Shown here piece by piece: positions 5,602 to 9,155 of a stretch of 9,155 bases of DNA. Numbering within the stretch: position 1 is the first letter of the stretch; the number at the start of each line of letters is the position of its first letter. Origin of the DNA: Rhodobacterales bacterium UBA7416 (GTDB taxonomy: Bacteria > Pseudomonadota > Alphaproteobacteria > Rhodobacterales > Rhodobacteraceae); contig DKMK01000018.1 of the NCBI GenBank assembly GCA_002469545.1, positions 10,267-19,421 on the forward strand, read 5' to 3'. The position numbers and the translations under genes were made by a program. The notes beneath the pieces are model-generated. The model saw only the letters and a list, made by a program, of their open reading frames with translations, was not told where the DNA came from and ran no database searches.

Positions 5602-6147
5602 ATGAAAGGTATCGTATTTGTTGAGCTAATCGCCATGGCGGAAACAGTTGCCGGCGAAGATGCTGTCGATGAAATTATTGAAAGATGTGATTTAGAAAGT
5701 GGTGGCGCTTATACATCTGTAGGTATTTATCCATGCAGTGAGTTAATGACAATTGTTCAAGCGTTTAGCGAGGCGTTGAAGGCGCCAGTCGCGGATCTGC
5801 AGCACCAATTTGGTGAGTGGATGTTCAGACGTTTTGTAGATGGCTATCCTGCATTTTTTGTCGGGAAAACCGACGCGTTCACTATGCTTGAATCAATCGA
5901 AAACGAAGTTCACGTCGAAGTGCGGAAATTATATCCAGAAGCGGAACTTCCAACTTTCGACACCAAACGGACAGAGGACGGAAGTTTGATTATGTATTAT
6001 TCTTCTGAGCGTCCGCTTGTTGATTTTTGCCAGGGTATGATCCAAGCCTGTGTTGATCATTTCAAGGTTGAAATGCAGATTGAATGCACGAAAAAGACGA
6101 CTGATGGTGCCTTTGCCGCAGATTTTCATATTAGACCTGCTGCATGA
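5602..6147 (+). CDS. hnoX: H-NOX (heme nitric oxide/oxygen binding) sensor protein
   Basis: A 181-residue stand-alone cytoplasmic H-NOX domain, the usual length. It begins MKGIVFVEL, typical of the family. The proximal heme ligand is H104 in NEVHVEVRKLYP, and the heme propionate motif YxSxR is Y133-S-S135-E-R137, followed by P138. Known H-NOX proteins bind ferrous heme and sense NO (some bind O2), then alter activity of a partner kinase or cyclic-di-GMP enzyme. Here the stop codon overlaps the start of a hybrid histidine kinase (ATGA), so that kinase is the expected partner. Cys residues at 29, 45, 143, 150 and 162 are present; redox or zinc roles known for some H-NOX proteins are not shown by this sequence. 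Start chosen from the GGAGG site at 5592-5596. The distal-pocket residue that would separate NO-only from O2-binding types cannot be assigned with confidence. Confidence 0.93.
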   Translation: MKGIVFVELIAMAETVAGEDAVDEIIERCDLESGGAYTSVGIYPCSELMTIVQAFSEALKAPVADLQHQFGEWMFRRFVDGYPAFFVGKTDAFTMLESIENEVHVEVRKLYPEAELPTFDTKRTEDGSLIMYYSSERPLVDFCQGMIQACVDHFKVEMQIECTKKTTDGAFAADFHIRPAA

Positions 6148-7505
6148 TACCACTTGTTGCAACCGATATCCCAAAGTCAGAGCATGTCTCTCGGCGACGA
6201 TATGAGCGTGCGCAAAAAGCATGCCGAGAGGCGGAGCGGCTACTGGAGGTTAAAAGCCGTGAGGTTTGGGAGGTTAACCAACAACTCAAAGAGCAAGCCG
6301 CTGGATTGGAAGTCGCAGTACAAGAACGTACCGCAGATCTGATCAAAGAACAGATGGTGGCAGAGGAAGCAAACAAGGCAAAAACGGTATTTTTAGCCAG
6401 TATGAGCCACGAAATTAGGACACCATTGAATGGCGTTTTGGGGATGGCCGAGGCGTTATTAGACACTCCCCTTAACGATGATCAACACGAGATGAGTACG
6501 ACAATTGTCGAGTCTGGTAAGATACTATTGGCTGTTTTAAATGACATATTGGATATTTCGAAAATTGAATCTGGCCAATTGGAAATCGAAAAATCACCAT
6601 TCGACTTGGAAGCGCTGTTTGACAGTATTTCAAAGCTATTCATGCCAAAAGCACGGGAAAAAAACCTTTCATTTGATCTGTGTCTAGAGTCGAGTGCAAA
6701 ACGTTGGTTATTGGGGGATGCGCAACGAATAAAGCAGGTTGTAGGAAATCTGATTTCGAACGCTATCAAATTCACTCAAACGGGTGGAGTGAAAATCAAC
6801 GTAGTTGTTTTTGAAGATTCGACCGACAGCCATCAATTATCATTTTCTGTTTCTGACACAGGAGAAGGCATTCCCAGCAACAAAATTGACCGTCTGTTTA
6901 AACCATTTTCCCAAGTAGATAGTTCTGTATCCCGTCGCCACGGTGGAACAGGTTTAGGTCTTTCAATATCCCAACAGTTTTGTGCATTAATGGGAGGCGA
7001 AATCACAGTCAAAAGTGACCCTGGTATTGGGTCGATTTTCACAGCAACTATTAACATCGAATTGACGGGCAAGCCGGCGGAAAAAGCAGATAATACGGCG
7101 CAGGCCCGTCGTGTTATGAGCCAAAAAAAATGGCGAATACTGTTGGCCGAAGATAACAAAACAAACCAGATGGTAATTCATAAATTTTTGAAACAATTTA
7201 AATTAGATATCAAAGCTGTTGAAAATGGTAAGCTTGCTGTTGATGCCGTTTCGACAATGCAATTCGATGTTATTTTGATGGATGTGAACATGCCGGAGAT
7301 GGACGGCATAACGGCTACAAAAATGATCCGTCAGATAGAACTAAAAAAGGGGCGAAAAAGAACACCAATTATTGCGCTAACAGCCAACACGATGACACAT
7401 CAAGTTGCCGAATATATAAGCAGCGGTGTGGATCGCCATTTGGGAAAACCGTTCAAAAAAGACACCTTGATTGAAGTTATCAGTGAAACGTTACATTCAG
7501 ATTGA
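6144..7505 (+). CDS. hnoK: H-NOX-associated hybrid sensor histidine kinase / response regulator
   Basis: This 453-residue protein has no membrane segment. Residues about 18-75 are a charged coiled coil (EVNQQLKEQAAGLEVAVQER), followed by HisKA with phospho-acceptor H89 in ASMSHEIRTPLNG. The ATPase domain has the N box NLISNAIKF (N206), G1 DTGEGIP (238-244), F box LFKPFSQVD and G2 GGTGLGL (267-273). A linker of about 20 residues leads to a C-terminal receiver domain (about 330-450) with acidic pair E336-D337, phospho-acceptor D380 in LMDVNMPEMDG, T413 and K435. It should autophosphorylate, pass phosphate to its own receiver and then to an HPt protein. Its ATG overlaps the H-NOX stop (ATGA) and lacks its own ribosome site, so the two are translationally coupled and probably form a complex. 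No HPt or output regulator follows in the window. Confidence 0.93.
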   Translation: MIPLVATDIPKSEHVSRRRYERAQKACREAERLLEVKSREVWEVNQQLKEQAAGLEVAVQERTADLIKEQMVAEEANKAKTVFLASMSHEIRTPLNGVLGMAEALLDTPLNDDQHEMSTTIVESGKILLAVLNDILDISKIESGQLEIEKSPFDLEALFDSISKLFMPKAREKNLSFDLCLESSAKRWLLGDAQRIKQVVGNLISNAIKFTQTGGVKINVVVFEDSTDSHQLSFSVSDTGEGIPSNKIDRLFKPFSQVDSSVSRRHGGTGLGLSISQQFCALMGGEITVKSDPGIGSIFTATINIELTGKPAEKADNTAQARRVMSQKKWRILLAEDNKTNQMVIHKFLKQFKLDIKAVENGKLAVDAVSTMQFDVILMDVNMPEMDGITATKMIRQIELKKGRKRTPIIALTANTMTHQVAEYISSGVDRHLGKPFKKDTLIEVISETLHSD

Positions 7506-7626
7506 AGGCGTGAAGAACCCAGCGGACCAAGTTAGGTTTAAAATATGTCGTTTAGTTTGAAATGTTGCCTTGATGCAATCCAGCTTGCGTTGTATCGATA
7601 CGGTTAAAATTCCGAAAGCTGAATAT

Positions 7627-9155
7627 ATGTCAACGCCTGAATCAACTCGTTCCATTTCCGAAGATCGCGCCAAAGGCAAAGATGTGGGGGCATTGCGCGG
7701 GTTGGTGCCTTTCTTGAAACCTTATAAGTGGACGGTCGCAGCTGCATTATTCATGTTGACGTTTACTGCCGCGATTTCCCTGATTTTACCTCTTGCTGTT
7801 AGGGGAATTGTTGATGGTTTCGGCGAAGATATTGACCAGCTGGATCGTTATTTTATGTGGGCAATCTTTGTTGCTGGGTTGTTAGCGGTCGGTTCAGCTT
7901 TACGTTATGCATTGGTAACGCGATTGGGTGAACGTGTCGTCGCAGATATCCGTCGCGCCGTTTACGACAAAATGATTGGCATGAGTCCTGCGTTTTATGA
8001 ACGCGTTATGACAGGCGAAGTTTTAAGTCGCATCACAACAGATACAACGCTCATCCTTTCTGTAATCGGGTCATATTTGTCATTTGCGCTGCGCAACACG
8101 ATTATGTTTGTCGGTGGTTTGATATTGCTGTTCATCACATCTGCTAAATTGACTGGGTTGGTATTGTTATTAGTACCCTTCATTTTAATTCCAATCTTTG
8201 GAATAGGGCGTCGCGTAAGAGTGTTGAGCAAGCTTAATCAAGATAAAATCGCAGAGAGTTCTGGGAATGCGTCGGAGAGTTTATTAGCCAACCAAACGGT
8301 GCAAGCATTCACCCACGAAGCGGCTTCGCGTAAGTTGTTTGGCGATCTGACTGAGGAAGCGTATGACGCGACACGTCAACGGGTGACAATCCGTGCCTAT
8401 ATGACGGCAATTGTGATTTTCTTGATTTTCACAGGGGTAGTTGCGGTTATTTGGATCGGTGCACGTGACGTTAAATCGGGCGAAATGAGCGCGGGTGTTC
8501 TAATACAGTTCGTTATTTATGCGGTCATGGTAGGCGCGTCAGTTACGGCATTCGCCGAGTTTTGGGGCGAGATGCAACGCGCTGCGGGTGCAACCGAACG
8601 CTTGGTTGAATTGTTGAATGCTGATGATGTCGTAATTGACCCAGTCGATCCAGACACGCTTGCGTTGCCAGTTCAAGGTAATGTTGTCTTTGATAATTTA
8701 ACATTTCATTATCCATCACGCCCCAAAGTTGCGGCGCTAGATGGGTTTTCATTGAACATTCAGCCAGGCGAGACAGTCGCACTTGTTGGCCCTTCCGGGG
8801 CGGGTAAATCAACTATATTTCAGCTTCTGATGCGGTTTTTCGACCCAAACAAAGGTCAAATTACTTTGGATGGAAAGCCCATTCATACTTTGGCGCGTGA
8901 ATCGTTTCGCAAGCACATGGCAATGGTGCCACAAGACCCCGTTATCTTTGGCACGTCAGCGATGGAAAATATCCGATTTGGTCGCCCAGAGGCAACGGAT
9001 GGTGAAGTAGTAGAAGCAGCCAAAGCAGCTGCGGCGCATGATTTTTTGACGGCGCTTCCGGATGGCTATGACAGTTATGTTGGTGAACGAGGCGTAATGT
9101 TATCGGGTGGTCAGAAACAAAGGTTGGCAATTGCACGTGCGATTTTACGCGATGC
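7627..9155 (+). CDS. MsbA-type ABC exporter, fused membrane and ATPase domains (3' end outside window)
   Basis: An uninterrupted frame of 509 codons from ATG 7627 to the window end. Residues about 20-320 are an exporter-type membrane domain with about six hydrophobic segments (for example FMLTFTAAISLILPLAV, TIMFVGGLILLFITS, AIVIFLIFTGVVAVIW). It includes the conserved GERVVADIRR and FYERVMTGEVLSRITTD coupling region and an ESLLANQTVQAF helix. The ATPase domain follows: aromatic loop TFHYPSRP, Walker A GPSGAGKST (388-396), Q-loop in MVPQDPVIFG and signature LSGGQKQR (from 492). Walker B and the H-loop lie beyond the edge; about 80-100 residues are missing compared with usual length. It should work as a homodimeric half-transporter exporting lipids or drugs; the substrate cannot be told. 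The ATG has only a weak ribosome site (GAAAG). The 121 bases between the kinase and this gene show no clear terminator or promoter. Confidence 0.9.
   Translation, partial: MSTPESTRSISEDRAKGKDVGALRGLVPFLKPYKWTVAAALFMLTFTAAISLILPLAVRGIVDGFGEDIDQLDRYFMWAIFVAGLLAVGSALRYALVTRLGERVVADIRRAVYDKMIGMSPAFYERVMTGEVLSRITTDTTLILSVIGSYLSFALRNTIMFVGGLILLFITSAKLTGLVLLLVPFILIPIFGIGRRVRVLSKLNQDKIAESSGNASESLLANQTVQAFTHEAASRKLFGDLTEEAYDATRQRVTIRAYMTAIVIFLIFTGVVAVIWIGARDVKSGEMSAGVLIQFVIYAVMVGASVTAFAEFWGEMQRAAGATERLVELLNADDVVIDPVDPDTLALPVQGNVVFDNLTFHYPSRPKVAALDGFSLNIQPGETVALVGPSGAGKSTIFQLLMRFFDPNKGQITLDGKPIHTLARESFRKHMAMVPQDPVIFGTSAMENIRFGRPEATDGEVVEAAKAAAAHDFLTALPDGYDSYVGERGVMLSGGQKQRLAIARAILRD

Noticed and set aside
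7506..7626. Promoter or terminator between the kinase and the exporter
   Set aside because: Only weak matches (TTGATG and TATCGA with 17-base spacing) and no stable hairpin with a T-run; not enough to call.
8543..8812. Minus-strand ORFs inside the exporter gene (also near 8942-9136)
   Set aside because: They lie wholly within a strongly supported + strand exporter frame with conserved ABC motifs.

Overview
The window looks like chromosomal DNA from an alphaproteobacterium, most probably the Rhodobacterales / marine Roseobacter group, and by eye less GC-rich than most of that group. This is inferred from gene content and protein style: a detached TadG-TadE-TadE pilus cluster, an Aap/Bzt-type polar amino acid ABC transporter, an H-NOX / hybrid kinase pair and a signal-less PhnD-like protein. 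No species can be named from the sequence alone.

Layout. Bases 1-28 are the 3' end of a tRNA-Gly on the + strand. Bases 95-2788 hold a minus-strand tad (tight adherence / Flp pilus) cluster, transcribed from about 2820 leftwards: a TadG-like von Willebrand A protein followed by two small TadE/TadF-type pseudopilins. The TadG reading frame is broken in the middle of its vWA domain, at 1763-1772. Bases 3042-4473 hold a minus-strand amino acid ABC transporter operon that is visibly decayed. The ATPase is intact. The permease has lost its N-terminus and carries a second frame break. The periplasmic binding protein survives only as its signal peptide plus about 25 residues, joined directly to the permease remnant by an internal deletion. 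An isolated hairpin with a T-tract, oriented as a + strand terminator, lies between the tad and ABC blocks although no convincing + strand gene precedes it.

The right half is on the + strand and reads cleanly: a cytoplasmic PhnD-like binding protein (4748-5497), then a nitric-oxide sensing module made of H-NOX (5602-6147) and a hybrid histidine kinase (6144-7505) with 4 bp overlap, then an MsbA-type ABC exporter half-transporter (from 7627) that runs off the window.

How it works together. The H-NOX protein should bind heme and NO and control the co-translated kinase, whose fused receiver domain would need an HPt protein and an output regulator encoded elsewhere. The tad genes would supply envelope-associated minor pseudopilins and a TadG anchor for Flp pili. 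The left and middle blocks show three separate reading-frame lesions within 3 kb, suggesting either ongoing gene loss or local sequence errors. The clearest unusual signals are the transporter deletion-fusion and the split TadG. I see no convincing new multi-gene system.
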